From Ctenosaura bakeri (lineage: Eukaryota; Chordata; Lepidosauria; Squamata; Iguanidae), in assembly GCA_948474755.1 (NCBI GenBank), contig CAOLHI010000074.1, positions 434,001 to 498,000 of the forward strand: a stretch of 64,000 nt of DNA. Reading direction: 5' to 3'. Shown here piece by piece: positions 24,106-34,547 of the stretch (position 1 is the stretch's first letter; each line of letters begins with the position of its first letter). Under the pieces are notes generated by a model. That model made no database searches. It had not been told where the DNA came from and saw only the letters and a list, made by a program, of their open reading frames with translations. The position numbers and the translations under genes are program-made.

Positions 24106-24879
24106 TTCCAACAGGCAGAATGTTTTAAATCACAACTAAGAATGTAAAGGGGTAATTTAATAAGAATGAAATATACCAATCTGTAGCTCTATCAGAGAGG
24201 GAAGTCAATCACCAATGTAGTTGTAGATTTTCATAGTGTTATTGTTTATGTAGATAGTCATTGTCTTGTTTTTTATCATTTGTGTATATACTGTACTGTC
24301 TTTCCAACTGATGTTTCTATGCTGTTGTTCTTTTTCTTACTCATTATGTTATTTGTCTTTATTAAAATAATTTATAAAGACAAAAACACAAAAGCATCAC
24401 TGTTGACCACATAGCTACAAGTGATCACAGAGATTAAGCAGTAATGCTGACACAAATGTATTGTTTTGCATTCTACTCTCCCTTCTCCTCTGACCCGTTA
24501 TCCCCCAAAATTAGCCTTAAATACAAACTAAATGAATTTATTTCTAATACTATCAGAATTTGTGACTATTTTAATCAGGAGTAAGGAGGAGAGGATTCTA
24601 GCTACAATTTGTTGAGGAAGGAAGGAATCTGGCAGGTATGAAAGCTGCTAAATCTACATAATTCATCATGACTGTGTGCGGAGTTTTCCTTTATCTTGCT
24701 TAGACAGGCAAATGGATTGACCATCTCCTCTACTCTGCAAACTCAAGAGCTTCCCTAGCCTTTTCCCAAGTGTGCTAAAGACATGAACTGTCCTTTAGAA
24801 ATTTTCCATGGGATTCTCTCATTTGTGTCAAAGATTTGACAAGGAAAAAAAAAAAGTATATATAGTATATTTCATTAAA
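24106..24879. other. Unassigned AT-rich DNA
   Basis: No gene or recognised repeat. Confidence 0.45.
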
Positions 24880-26440
24880 TGTTTTGCTGTCTGGGTGTGG
24901 GAGTCAGGGCAGGGGACAGAGGCCAGACTCACAGATGAATTAGAATAGAGCTACTTTATTTGACCTATCTAAATGAGTGGTTAAAACATTATTAGCATGG
25001 CAAGAATGCAAAAATGGAGGAGTGACCTGGTGTGATTAGACTGAAGTAAGGTGTTCCAACCAGGCCTCCTCCCTCACTACCCTAGAGCAAATCACCTGAG
25101 TTCCAGGGAGCAACAGAGTCACTGGTTCTCAGACTGCTTTGCTGTGGAAAATCAACCCAAGGAGCTCCCCCCAAGTCCTGAGACATAAAATGAGGAGAAT
25201 CTCAAGACAGCAACAAGGGTAGCTCCTTTTCCCAGGACCTAAAGGGGAGTCCCAGCAACATTCCCTTCACTGAAATGGTACTTCCAGATGTTTATCAAAC
25301 TCTTTTCTCCTCTGCTACCTGCCACAGATAAGGGGCAAGCATCTACTTAGCCACTTTCCCCCAACGGGGCAGCAAAACAACCCATGACCTTTGTTGCAAA
25401 TCTCTCAGAAACAGCAAGTTATCCACTTCAGACAAGTATAGAGCTCAGGCCATTGAAAAATGATCTGAGGATATGGAATATAGTGGTTCAACCCTTTTCC
25501 CAATGCATTCCAAATCTGCCTTTTCACCTTTTTATGAATGGTATCCAAACACCTTGGATTCCACACTCACCCAACAGTAGAGGAAAGAGGCCAGGCCACT
25601 TCATCCCTAGTCTCCCAACACCACTCAGTTTGGTGGCCAACCAACCAAGACCTAGCTGAGAACTGAAATGGAAGATCTGAGCATAGTACATTGCCCAATA
25701 AACCATGCTATGTCCACAAATTAGCTTTCACTTCCAACTCTCAGGTACTTCCAGACCTGAAACATAAAATAAGAGGCAAGGCCTTGGCTCTAGTGTCTGA
25801 CAGGCAGAACATAGGCCTTGAATGCCCTTGATTTCCAGCACAGCATGGCCTGATGAGACCTGGAGCAGCCATCAAGCCACTAATGCAGCCTGGTGAATTC
25901 TCTAGCTACAAACCAGCCTTTCAGGGCATTCCCCACGGATGAAGTGCTGCTGCTGCTCCAACCTACACTCCCTGGATGAAATGGGGAAGGGGCCCAGCAA
26001 AAGGACCCCAAACCCTGTCTGAGTGTGGATAATAGTAAAAAGAGAGAGTTGGATTGTGCTTCCACTATCCTACATCCACTTAGCTGCCTGTGCCAATTCC
26101 TGTGCCTGCTACTCCCCATGGCCGTAGCCATCTAAGAGAAGCTGCCCCTGACTCCAAATCTGTGATGGAGGAGAGTAGAGCTCCCCACTGCCATGAAACA
26201 TTGATCCTTCACATGTGTTGCCATCCCTTCACCTCACAGCATGCTGAAATCCTCCTTGCCAAGCATCATCCACATCAAGTGTCCATGATGAAAGAGGGGA
26301 ATGCTGGGAGCAACCTGGCGCTATAAGCTGTGTGCTTCTGCCCCAACTGGCCTTACATCACAGTTGGCCTCTCCCCATAGGCACACATGCCTTTCAGAGC
26401 TAAGGCCCTCTAACATTGTATAATTAATATACTGGAAGAC
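24880..26440. other. Unclassified, comparatively GC-rich block, possible old retroelement
   Basis: This block differs in composition from its AT-rich surroundings. Its sub-part at about 25195-25335 (AGCTCCTTTTCCCAGGACCT, TTTTCTCCTCTGCTACCTGC) resembles 31435-31560 (AGTTTCCTTTCCAGGACCTA, TTTTCTCCTCCAACTACCTA), so a shared dispersed repeat is likely. Read in reverse, an AATAAA lies near 24955-24961 (CTTTATTTG on plus). Frames of 60-125 codons have no recognised domain. A decayed LTR or a SINE/LINE composite are both possible. Confidence 0.35.
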
Positions 26441-26653
26441 GGAATGATGCAATGGTTTGAGTGTTTGACACAGACTCTGGGACACCAGCATTAGATCCCA
26501 GTTGAGCTATGGACTCCCACCTTGAGCAAGTTAAGTCTCACTCTCTCAGTCTTAGAGGAGGGCAGTAGCAAACCTCCTCCAAATAAATCTTGCCAGCAAA
26601 ACTCTGGGAGGGTCACCATTAATTGGACTCAACTTGAAGGCATGCAACAACAA
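26441..26653 (+). mobile_element. tRNA-derived SINE with RTE/BovB-like tail
   Basis: The head has a decayed polymerase III A box (TGATGCAATGGTTTGAG) and B box (ATTAGATCCCAG). The body contains CACTCTCTCAGTCTTAGAGG and AAACCTCCTCC. The tail reads GGGTCACCATTAATTGGACT, AACTTGAAGGCATGCAACAA, the ending typical of squamate SINEs thought to be mobilised by BovB. It is the best preserved of three copies (others at 50190 reverse and 61191). Confidence 0.8.
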
Positions 26654-26824
26654 GACCAGTAAACATACTGTTAAATAGAAGGCCTATGACAAATATGCAG
26701 ACAAATGCCAAAATTAAAAATCTTTTGAGAATCAGGATAAAAATTAACAAGTTTGTATAGCTGCAGTGTACACATATGTGCCCAGGAATATCTCCATGGC
26801 TCTATAATGAAAAACAGACAGACT
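26654..26824. other. Short unassigned spacer
   Basis: Nothing recognised. Confidence 0.5.
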
Positions 26825-27237
26825 AAGGCTCTTTCCGCACCTTAACTTTTTTCAGTGCTGGGGTACGGGGATTGCGTGAGCAGCCTCCAGCGAGAGGCTC
26901 TCACGTCTCTGCTGCTTCAACTCTGCACCGAGCTGCCTGCTCCCAAGCAGGCAGCGTGAGAGCCCCAACTCTTCTTTCCACAGCACAGCCTGGGAATTCC
27001 CAAGGCTGCGCTGGAGCAGAGCACAACTGCCACAGCTCCGGAGGCTCCGCACTCACGGCAAGTGTGTGTGGGGCCCTTGAGCAATGCACGATCATGCACC
27101 ATTTTTGGCTGAAAGCCAAAAATGAAAAGTGCACGAGCAGTGCCTGCCTTACCCTGGAGCGTCGCGCGATTGTGAGTGCAGATCCTCAACACTCTGGGCG
27201 CCCTTTCGCATGGCAAATGCTGTGCGAAAATGGCCTA
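26825..27237. mobile_element. TIR element, family 1, copy 1
   Basis: A 413-bp element. The left end AAGGCTCTTTCCGCAC and the reverse-complemented right end TAGGCCATTTTCGCAC form a terminal inverted repeat. It is GC- and CpG-rich relative to the surroundings and contains a hairpin (TTTTTGGCT-GAA-AGCCAAAAA) near 27102-27122. The overlapping frames of 66-125 codons reflect high GC, not genes. The target duplication is not obvious. A second copy in reverse orientation runs off the window end at 63767. Confidence 0.75.
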
Positions 27238-27399
27238 GGATTGAACTGAGCATGTTTAGAACTCAGCTGCATGGATCACTTTTTAAAAACTAAGTTGCCA
27301 CTGACTGCCATTTGGCAGAGAAAAAGAAAGGAGAGGAGAGGATGAATCTAGCTCCTGTTCCCTATCCTGAATAACTGAGTGGTTTAGTTAACAGTTTTC
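27238..27399. other. Short unassigned spacer
   Basis: Nothing recognised. Confidence 0.5.
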
Positions 27400-27510
27400 T
27401 ATCATATTGCTGCCAAGTTGATTTTTACTTATGGTGTCTCTAAAAGTGGGAGACCTCCAAGTCACCCTAAGAACAACAGCGCTGCTCGGGTCTTGCAGAC
27501 TCAGAACCAT
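27400..27510 (-). mobile_element. RTE-BovB LINE, 3' segment
   Basis: GCTGCCAAGTTGATTTTTAC and ACTTATGGTGTCTC match the antisense of the BovB 3' end, and CTGCTCGGGTCTTGCAGACT the adjacent coding end. The LINE is broken at 27510 by the 456-bp TIR element and resumes at 27967. Confidence 0.75.
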
Positions 27511-27966
27511 GGCCTTTTCCACATGGGGTTTTTGAAGCGGTGCAGTCTGTCCTCCAAGGAGGAGGACTGCACCTTGGACCGGGCTGGGTTGGACCTATTT
27601 AAGATAGATCCGTACCTCAGTCTGGTCCGGAATGACCCCAAGTGGTCCTCCAGCATACTTTTGAAAGACCTGATTTTTCCGGTCTTTCAAAAGCACGCAG
27701 TGCGCCACTGTGAGCCTGCTTCCTTATGCAGATTCTCAGGCTCGCACCAATGTGAGCCTGCGATTTGCCTGGGGGCGGGCTTTAGGCTGGCGAGCTTCAG
27801 CAGTTGGTCGAGACCCTCGACCAACCGGAAGCTGCCATTTGGGATGCTGGAACAGTGCGTATTGATGAGCATGCACTGCTCTGGAGTGCCATGGACCAGA
27901 CCGGGGAGCCAAAAGGTCCAGTGAGTAGCAGTGCAGGGCAATTCCCTTGCCCGGTGTGGAAAAGGC
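27511..27966. mobile_element. TIR element, family 2, copy 1 (456 bp), inside BovB
   Basis: The left end reads GGCCTTTTCCACATGGGG and the reverse-complemented right end GCCTTTTCCACACCGG. The interior contains TTTTGAAAGACCTG..GGTCTTTCAAAAG, an inverted repeat able to form a hairpin near 27658-27693, and GTCGAGACCCTCGACCAAC. The same interior in the opposite orientation is at 52609-53064, with the identical total length of 456 bp. It has no coding capacity beyond incidental frames. The class is undetermined (hAT-like or Harbinger-like non-autonomous element). Confidence 0.8.
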
Positions 27967-28500
27967 GACTGATTTGATTGAGTCTGTCCATCTGCAATGA
28001 GGTCTTCCTCTTTTCATGCTTCCTTCTACCTTGCCAAACATTATTTGCTTTTCTAGTGAGTCATTTTTCCCCTCATAGTGTCCAAAATACAATGGCCTCA
28101 GTTTAATCATCTTGGCTTCTAGGCAGAGTTTGGACTTGATTTGTTCCAGGACCTACTGATTTGCCTTTTTTAGTAGTCTAGAGCATCCTTAGAATGCTTC
28201 TCCAGCACCATATTTGAAAGGAGTTGATTTTCTTCCTATCAGCTTTCTTCACTGTCCAACTTTTATAAACATATATAGAAACTGGAAATACGATGCCATG
28301 GATAATCCTAACTTCAATTATGTATCTTGGCACTTGAAGATTTTGTCCAGTCCCTTCATAGCAATCCTTCCAAGTCATAGAATCATAGAAGTCCTACTCT
28401 GATTTCTTGATTGCAGTCTCTATTGTTCCAAGCCTTTGCCACTGTCTGCTAGTAGTATGGTGTCAGCTGCATATCTTAAACTGTTGATGTTCCTAATAGA
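27967..28500 (-). pseudogene. RTE-BovB reverse transcriptase, C-terminal part (inactive)
   Basis: Minus-strand frames show the BovB C-terminal region: LYFGHYEGKNDSLEKQIMFG and KRGRPHCRWTDSIK (27736-28110), and SWTVKKADRKKINSFQIWCW (28178-28378). Further upstream the minus strand reads LRYAADT around 28462-28480 where the family has YADDT, so the first catalytic aspartate of motif C is replaced by alanine. Frame changes between these pieces confirm it is a pseudogene. A TAGAATCATAGAA-like fragment near 28378 is accidental or a tiny CR1 trace. Confidence 0.9.
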
Positions 28501-28511
28501 GAGTGTGTGTC

Positions 28512-28845
28512 TGTAGCAGAGCACTGATATTGATTAAGGAGCAAAACACCAATGGCATAAAAAAGCAAAGTAAAAAAGCTTTATTATAGGAACTCTAGAT
28601 AGGAAAGTTACTCAGGGTGCTATCCTAATCTTGCTGCATTCCTGGGAAGAACTGAGAAGGAGGGAGTGATGAGAAGATGCACAGAAACATCCCTAAGAGT
28701 ATCAGTTTATATCATGGAGGGGTCAAGTAGGTAGAACCAAGAAGGGACAACACTTCAGGTCACTCAAACTAACTAGCCCTATTCCAACTGTCCACTGTGA
28801 GGCATTCTGGATTCTTCAGTGCTAAGCACTGTTGTACTTCTAACA
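28512..28845 (-). mobile_element. Solo LTR-like insert within BovB
   Basis: A 334-bp insert separates BovB motif C from its upstream motif B. On the minus strand it begins TGTTAGAAG and ends CTGCTACA (TG...CA ends), has a TATA-like GATATAAACT at 28704-28713 and an AATAAA at 28580-28585, about 70 bases before the end. These features match an LTR in reverse orientation. A 5-base duplication is not clear: GTTCC lies upstream near 28488-28493 and GTTCT directly after. No internal retroelement genes are present. Confidence 0.55.
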
Positions 28846-28995
28846 GTTCTTTCCTCCAATTTTCACACCATCTTCTTCCTCATCTAATCCTGCTTTACAT
28901 ATTATATGTACAGCATACAAGTTAAACAGATAGGGTGATAAGACACAGCCTTGCCTGACCCCCTTGCTAATTGGAAACTGTTCCATTTCTCTCTA
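28846..28995 (-). pseudogene. RTE-BovB reverse transcriptase, motif B region
   Basis: The minus strand reads SKGVRQGCVLSPYLFNLYA at about 28907-28965, the RT motif B region of RTE-BovB, immediately upstream of where motif C lies beyond the LTR-like insert. Sequence further right no longer matches what I recognise, so the LINE is probably 5' truncated near 28995. Confidence 0.88.
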
Positions 28996-31900
28996 TCTCC
29001 TAAAGTAAGAGCTTCTGTGATATTCACAGTAGACTGGACCAATAGCACATATCCAGTCAATACAACTAATGTTTCAGAATCACTCCCAAATCAATCTAGT
29101 TATCCAGTTTTCATGTAATTCTCATTCTCATAAAGCTGTTGCTTTAATAAGAGTGGGTGGTAATATCTATTCCCAATTATTTATTTAAGACAAATTTAAT
29201 CTCTTGAAGTATTTTTCTCTCTTTTTGCATAGTTTTGTATTGCTTCACAGTTTCATTCAGTTAATGATTGTCTGGGTGGGAACAGTGCAAATGTCAGAAA
29301 CAAGGTACTGGTTTACAAGGTCAGATTACTAATCCCTTAGGACTCTAACTTGAGCTGTAGCACTGAAAAATTGCCTTTCCAAAGCCAACATCAGAAATAC
29401 TGAAAATATGATCAAAAACACCACCTGTGCAAAAAAAGAACATGTGAAAGCAGCATATAAAGCAAAGACTTCAGGCCACTTAATAGCTTTTCACCTCAGT
29501 TTGGGGGTGTCATGAACTCCCACTAAGAGAAATATATCTTTTAAATTAGTTTTACTACATACAAATTGAAAATAGCACATTACATAATGATGTGTGCCAT
29601 AACGGTGGCTTTGTGCTATTTCTGAAATGTATTAGGTCATCAATAATTTGAGTTTTTAGACTGGGGTATTTAAAAATAATAAAGAAGATCAGGGTTATGT
29701 GATTTCTTTTTTAAATTATTTTTAGAAAATATATCCTTTCATTCAAACTGTTCAGTTGTCCCCCGGGTGCCCAAGAAGGAATGTACAGATTTTTGAGGGG
29801 TGAAAGGGGACATTATAAGTCTTCTATGGGGGCAAAGAACACATGTTAACAACACCATTCAGTTTATACAAAATTTCCATTGGCAGTAATAAGTCTTCCA
29901 CTCGTCCTGCTGTTTCTCTTTACCTTCTTGACATGTGAATTAATTCGTCATAGTTCAATGTTTCCCAAAGATTTTCACCTTCTTCTGCTCTTTTCTCTGC
30001 GAGCACTATCTGCTGGGTTCCCAAACCGACATCAATAATCTCTCCCATAAGTGAGCACGAAGATAACATTATTGCTGTTGTGTGTCATGCATGTACCATA
30101 AAGGTGTGTGCCTAGGAATTGTGGAACTATAGACAGAAAAATAACCCAACATTGGCTTGAGAGGAGGAGCAGAATGGGATTTCTCTCATTCTTTCCTATA
30201 AGCAGACACTTACGCTATAATCTGTCCTACAGTTCAAAATATCCCTCATCATCTGCAGGTTGTAAAAGGATACTTTCTCATGCAGGATGTATTTGCTGAC
30301 ATGTGTTTAGTTTTTTAAGAATTCCACCATGTTTAATAGGACTAAATCTTAGTTTAAGAGAGTACAGGGTTGCAGCCTTAAAAAAGGGTGTTGACTACAA
30401 TGTTAGCTTTGAAATAAGGGTTTAAGATGTCAACAGACCTGGGATGTGCTGCTCTTTTCCATTCATGAGATAATTTTGCCTACTGTTGTGTGGAAGGTGC
30501 TGACATGTGTGTTAAAGACAGGATGCTGACATAGAGGTCCTTCATATGAGAATTAGAGTGTTTGCCTGTTCTTAACTCAGTGATTAAACTTCTAGAGACA
30601 ACTGGCATAAGACTTGGACATTTCCTGCCAAAATACCTACAAAACACCCTTTGAAAGTAAGTGGAAATCATTACTTGTTACATGAATAAAATAATTCTGC
30701 TCTTATTCATTATGTTATTTATAAAATGTAGCTTCATTATACCCCTTTTACTGAAAAAGTAACTGATTACTGAAAAAGTAACTGCATCCCTTGTAATTCA
30801 TTACATCTAAGTTGTGAACAGAAGTTACCACAAAATTATACAAACACATATACAGTAAAATGGTAGCAAAATCAACATTGTGATTAACCACAAACAGGGA
30901 TCCAAAAAAGAGGAGTAATGAGTGAATATCAGTAAGGTGAGGACTATATCCTGAAAGGAGAAAATAAAAGGCAAACAAGCAAGCAAGAAAGTCTGCCTGT
31001 ACTGAGAGATGGGTTTGGACTGGATGATCATGCTAGGGTAAGGCATTATTAACTCCATGACTCATTGTCTTGATCTACGATTCCAATCAAAACTAATGCT
31101 CCTCCCAGCTACTATTTGCAAGACAAAACGCAAATTATCTCAATGGCAAATACTACCGTGCAGAGTTGAATAGGGCCACTCGATTTAACCTAGAACATAT
31201 TTAAGTATGTTGAACCTGAAAAGGAGCAAGAGGGGGGAACAATCTAGTCCAGGATCAGCTGAGGCAAGCATCAGTTGTTGACTTCCTTTTCAACCTTCCC
31301 TTGGGCAAAACATGTGAGACCTGAGGGCAACCCAACAGCTAGATTGCTCCCTGTCTGTGTTGTCTGCTGCATGGCAGACCCATGGAACCCCCCTTTACCA
31401 AGTCACAGGATTTAAAGAGAGGGCAAAACCTCCAGGCCAGCCTCAAAGGTAGTTTCCTTTCCAGGACCTAAAGAGATAGATCCAAAGCCCTCCTCTTCAG
31501 CAAAAGGGAGGCAAGGTATTCATGATAACTGCTACTTTTCTCCTCCAACTACCTACCTAATGACCACCTATTTATGGACTGCACCCTTAACCAATTGTCA
31601 AAAAACCCCAAATACAGTGTGTGGTTGCCCCCCCAAAAAAAACTGGTAAAAGGGGAAACAGTCCCAAAACAACCAGCACAGCTCACATTGCACCAAAAGG
31701 GTGCCACAGAACCAGTAGGTGTTCATGACTAGATAAGAAGTAAAAGCAGTGTTTAGCTGCATTTGAAATGGTTGTATTCTAATAATATTTTTTTTTAAAA
31801 AAATGAAAGATACAAATAATGTGCTGGGCACCTCACTGATGCTGCAAGAGGCACATTGTTTGAAAGATGAAGTCAACCATAAGAAAAGTAAAGGAGTGTA

Positions 31901-32394
31901 AGTAAATGGTACTTGACAAATGAGAAAGCACATCGCTTTTACTTTCAGCAGGGAATACAATATCTGAATTGGCATTAAGAAAGAGACAGATAAGACTGAT
32001 ACATTTGTAAGACTGATACAGTTGACAGGGTAGTCAAACATATGCTCCTACAAGGCATGAATATGAGCCTGTCTTTTTCTGGATCCTATGACGTGCCATG
32101 GGAGTCTGAATAGACCTGGAGAGACCTCTTGCTCTTTTTCAGTGGGAGTTTTGGGAACCACAGGACCTCTACTTACCATGTTACTCAGCATCCATGACAC
32201 TGATTTTCAGCATCTGTCTCTCCAGCTCCTGCTGCTCCTTTATTGAGGTGACTCCTTGCCATTACTCTGGTCAAAATGGAGAGCAGAAAAATGGTCAATA
32301 GCAACAAGAATTCCCAGGAACACATATTGGGGATGGGAACCAATTTATATACATTTCAGATATGGTTGGGCTCTGGAGTGTATCGTATATAGAA
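28996..32394. other. Unassigned DNA, about 3.4 kb
   Basis: No gene recognised. A 147-codon minus frame at 31598-32041 lacks domains. Sub-part 31240-31560 resembles the block near 25.2 kb. Near 30746-30790 the phrase ACTGAAAAAGTAACTG is repeated in tandem. Confidence 0.4.
30747..30791. repeat. Two-unit tandem repeat of ACTGAAAAAGTAACTG
   Basis: The 16-base phrase occurs twice with a spacing of about 19 bases. Similar AAAGTAACT phrases occur near 14140-14240 and 42570-42590, so it may be a piece of a decayed dispersed element. Confidence 0.6.
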
Positions 32395-32769
32395 CAGGGA
32401 TGAACAATTGCAGAGGGAATGGGGGCAATATCCTCATCATGACCCCCAATGCATGCTGCACAGCCACCCCCAATGTGATTGGAAATAACGTTGCATCTCT
32501 TCCCATTCTGGCAAATAGGTAAAATGTATTCAATTTACATGCTTTTACATGTTTTTGTAAGTTTTTTTTTGGGGGGGGGATAAGAGCTGTTGGGACCTAA
32601 ACTAACATCATTATGTGGTGGTTTGGGTGTTTTTAGCATTTTTCAGTCTTTTGGGGCCAATTTTTAAAAACTGTACTGGGGTCTGAGACCTTTGGGGTCT
32701 CTAGGAGGGCTCTAGGGGCCCCAAAACAGGAGCCAAGTGCAGCTATTGTCCACACTTTCTCCAGTCCTG
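32395..32769. mobile_element. Small hAT-type element
   Basis: The left end is CAGGGATGAACAATTGCAGA and the reverse-complemented right end CAGGACTGGAGAAAG. Flanks ATATAGAA and ATGTACAG share 5 of 8 positions, a plausible decayed hAT duplication. Interior phrases (TTTTTGGGG, TTTTGGGGCC) resemble those of the element at 19532. It has no transposase. Confidence 0.45.
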
Positions 32770-33002
32770 ATGTACAGTCTCATCAAAAATGGATGTAGGG
32801 AGCTGAGAACTAACAAGAGGTGCACACTTTTAGTAGGAGGAACTGGTACATAAGAAGCTAGCATATACTTTTACATAGCATCCCTCTTATGGCTGGGATC
32901 TTCTCGATGGTTTATAAACTATCAAGAAGCTCCTGGCTTGACTTCAAAATCGATATCAACTGTGCCACACATAATACCAAACCTTGCATTCTGTATCATC
33001 AG
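32770..33002. other. Short unassigned spacer
   Basis: Nothing recognised. Confidence 0.5.
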
Positions 33003-33420
33003 TAGGGATGGAAAGAATATTTGAATTTATTCATTTCCAGGTAGAAAAAACAATTTCCTGACAGTCAGGAAACCAAATCAAAAAGAACAATAGACCAATG
33101 AGAATTTTGTGCAGTTTTCTTCTGCTATTGCAAAGCCCCAAAGTGTTGCAGAAGTATTATTCTGTAGAGAAAACGATTTTTTTTCTTGAGGAAAAAAAAC
33201 TGTGTTCTCTGCACAACAACAACAACAAAAAAGATTTTTGTGCAGAACCCAGGTTTTTTATGTCAAAAAATGATTTTATTTATTTTATCTTCTGTAAAAT
33301 AATGCTTTCATAACATTTTAAGATGTTCAAATGGGGAACATACAATGCAAAGATATAAATTTTCTCCCACAGTAGGAAAACAACAACAACAACTCTGCTA
33401 CAATTATTTTCCCTCACATG
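33003..33420 (-). repeat. AT-rich dispersed repeat with TAGGGATGG terminus
   Basis: Starts with TAGGGATGGAAAGAATATTT, the inverted form of the end of the 15713-16004 copy, and contains ATTTTGTGCAG, TTCTGTAGAGAAAACG and TTTTTGTGCAGAACC units. The right boundary is uncertain. Confidence 0.5.
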
Positions 33421-34547
33421 ATAGGATGAAATAGTTGAGGATTAACATCTCTAACCATCCCACAGACATGTGAATATGCAACTGATGCTGCACTTTTTTG
33501 TTTCTCACTTAGGAACAAACTACTATTTTCTTATAACCCAACAGAAGCCTTCAGCCTTGAAAAAAGTAAAAGAAAGAAAGAAAAGAAAAGACAAGCCCTT
33601 TTATCAAAAATGTTAATCTAGCAGCAAGCAAAGGTTCTCGTGTAAGAAAAGCAGCTCACAGCAGCCACGAGGACAGCGTTTTTCAAAGTCATGACCTACA
33701 GCCTTTATTAAAAACAAAGGGTGAAGGCTTTCCAGAGGCATATGTTAACCTCATGCTGACACTGCAATAGTCAAGTATGCAGCATGTTTTCTGTTAGATG
33801 GCTGTGGGTTTTGAGAAAGGCACTGAGGTTTCATCGTGATGGTACATAAAAAACAAGGAAGCCTCTTGCAGAATGTCACGGCAGCTTCTAAGGTTTTCGG
33901 GCATTAACTCAATCCGCTTAATGTTAACGTGCATTTGAGGGGTAAAAACAAAATCGAAAAGCTGCAGCTGAGTATTTCCTTCTGTCTGGGTTCTGTTGAA
34001 AGGAGCTTAAGGATTCAATTTGGAAAAGAAATGAAACAGAGAAATTAAGTAGAGGATGCTCTTTTCAATTGCTCAGATGGGGAGCAGGTTTGAGGGTGTC
34101 TGAAGATCTATGTGGCCTAAGTTGTAGAATGTGGTTCAAAGGGCTAAACCCAGGATCCCAACAATCTGAACTTACCTTCTGTATTTTCTTCCTGTACTTT
34201 TCACTCAACTATCCCACCCCCAGAGGGGGTAAACCATTGGTCAGGGCCTTCAGTGGCTTTGCCCAAATCCTGAAATCAACTGTGTGTTCTCTATATCAGC
34301 TATCCCTGAAATCAGTTTTTTGAAAAATGCAAGGAGCAGTATTTATCGCTCTGTTGACAAAGCAAGGGAGGAAGTCCATTTTCAAAGTACTGATGATACC
34401 AGATCTGCCCAATCCAGATGGTTTGTCCTATAAACCAAAGACCATGAAGTATACCTTTGTTTCCTGTTTTCCCCCCATCTCTGCTCAAATGGGGCTGTGA
34501 TGTCTGAGAACACAACAGCTTCGGGAACAGAACTAATCACTAATCTT
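33421..34547. other. Repeat-poor DNA, possible conserved non-coding element at 33650-34010
   Basis: No repeat, microsatellite or frame of note lies in 33650-34010, and its composition is more balanced than the surroundings. A regulatory element is possible but cannot be shown from one sequence. Confidence 0.25.

Noticed and set aside
26852..27249. Several overlapping frames up to 125 codons
   Set aside because: Same cause as above, GC-rich TIR element with few stops. Inconsistent across the second copy at 63767.
27418..27924. 168-codon plus-strand frame
   Set aside because: It crosses the boundary between antisense BovB and the 456-bp TIR element, so it cannot be an ancestral gene.
31598..32041. 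147-codon minus-strand frame
   Set aside because: No recognisable domain, hydrophobic chance composition from T-rich DNA, no neighbouring exon-like frames.
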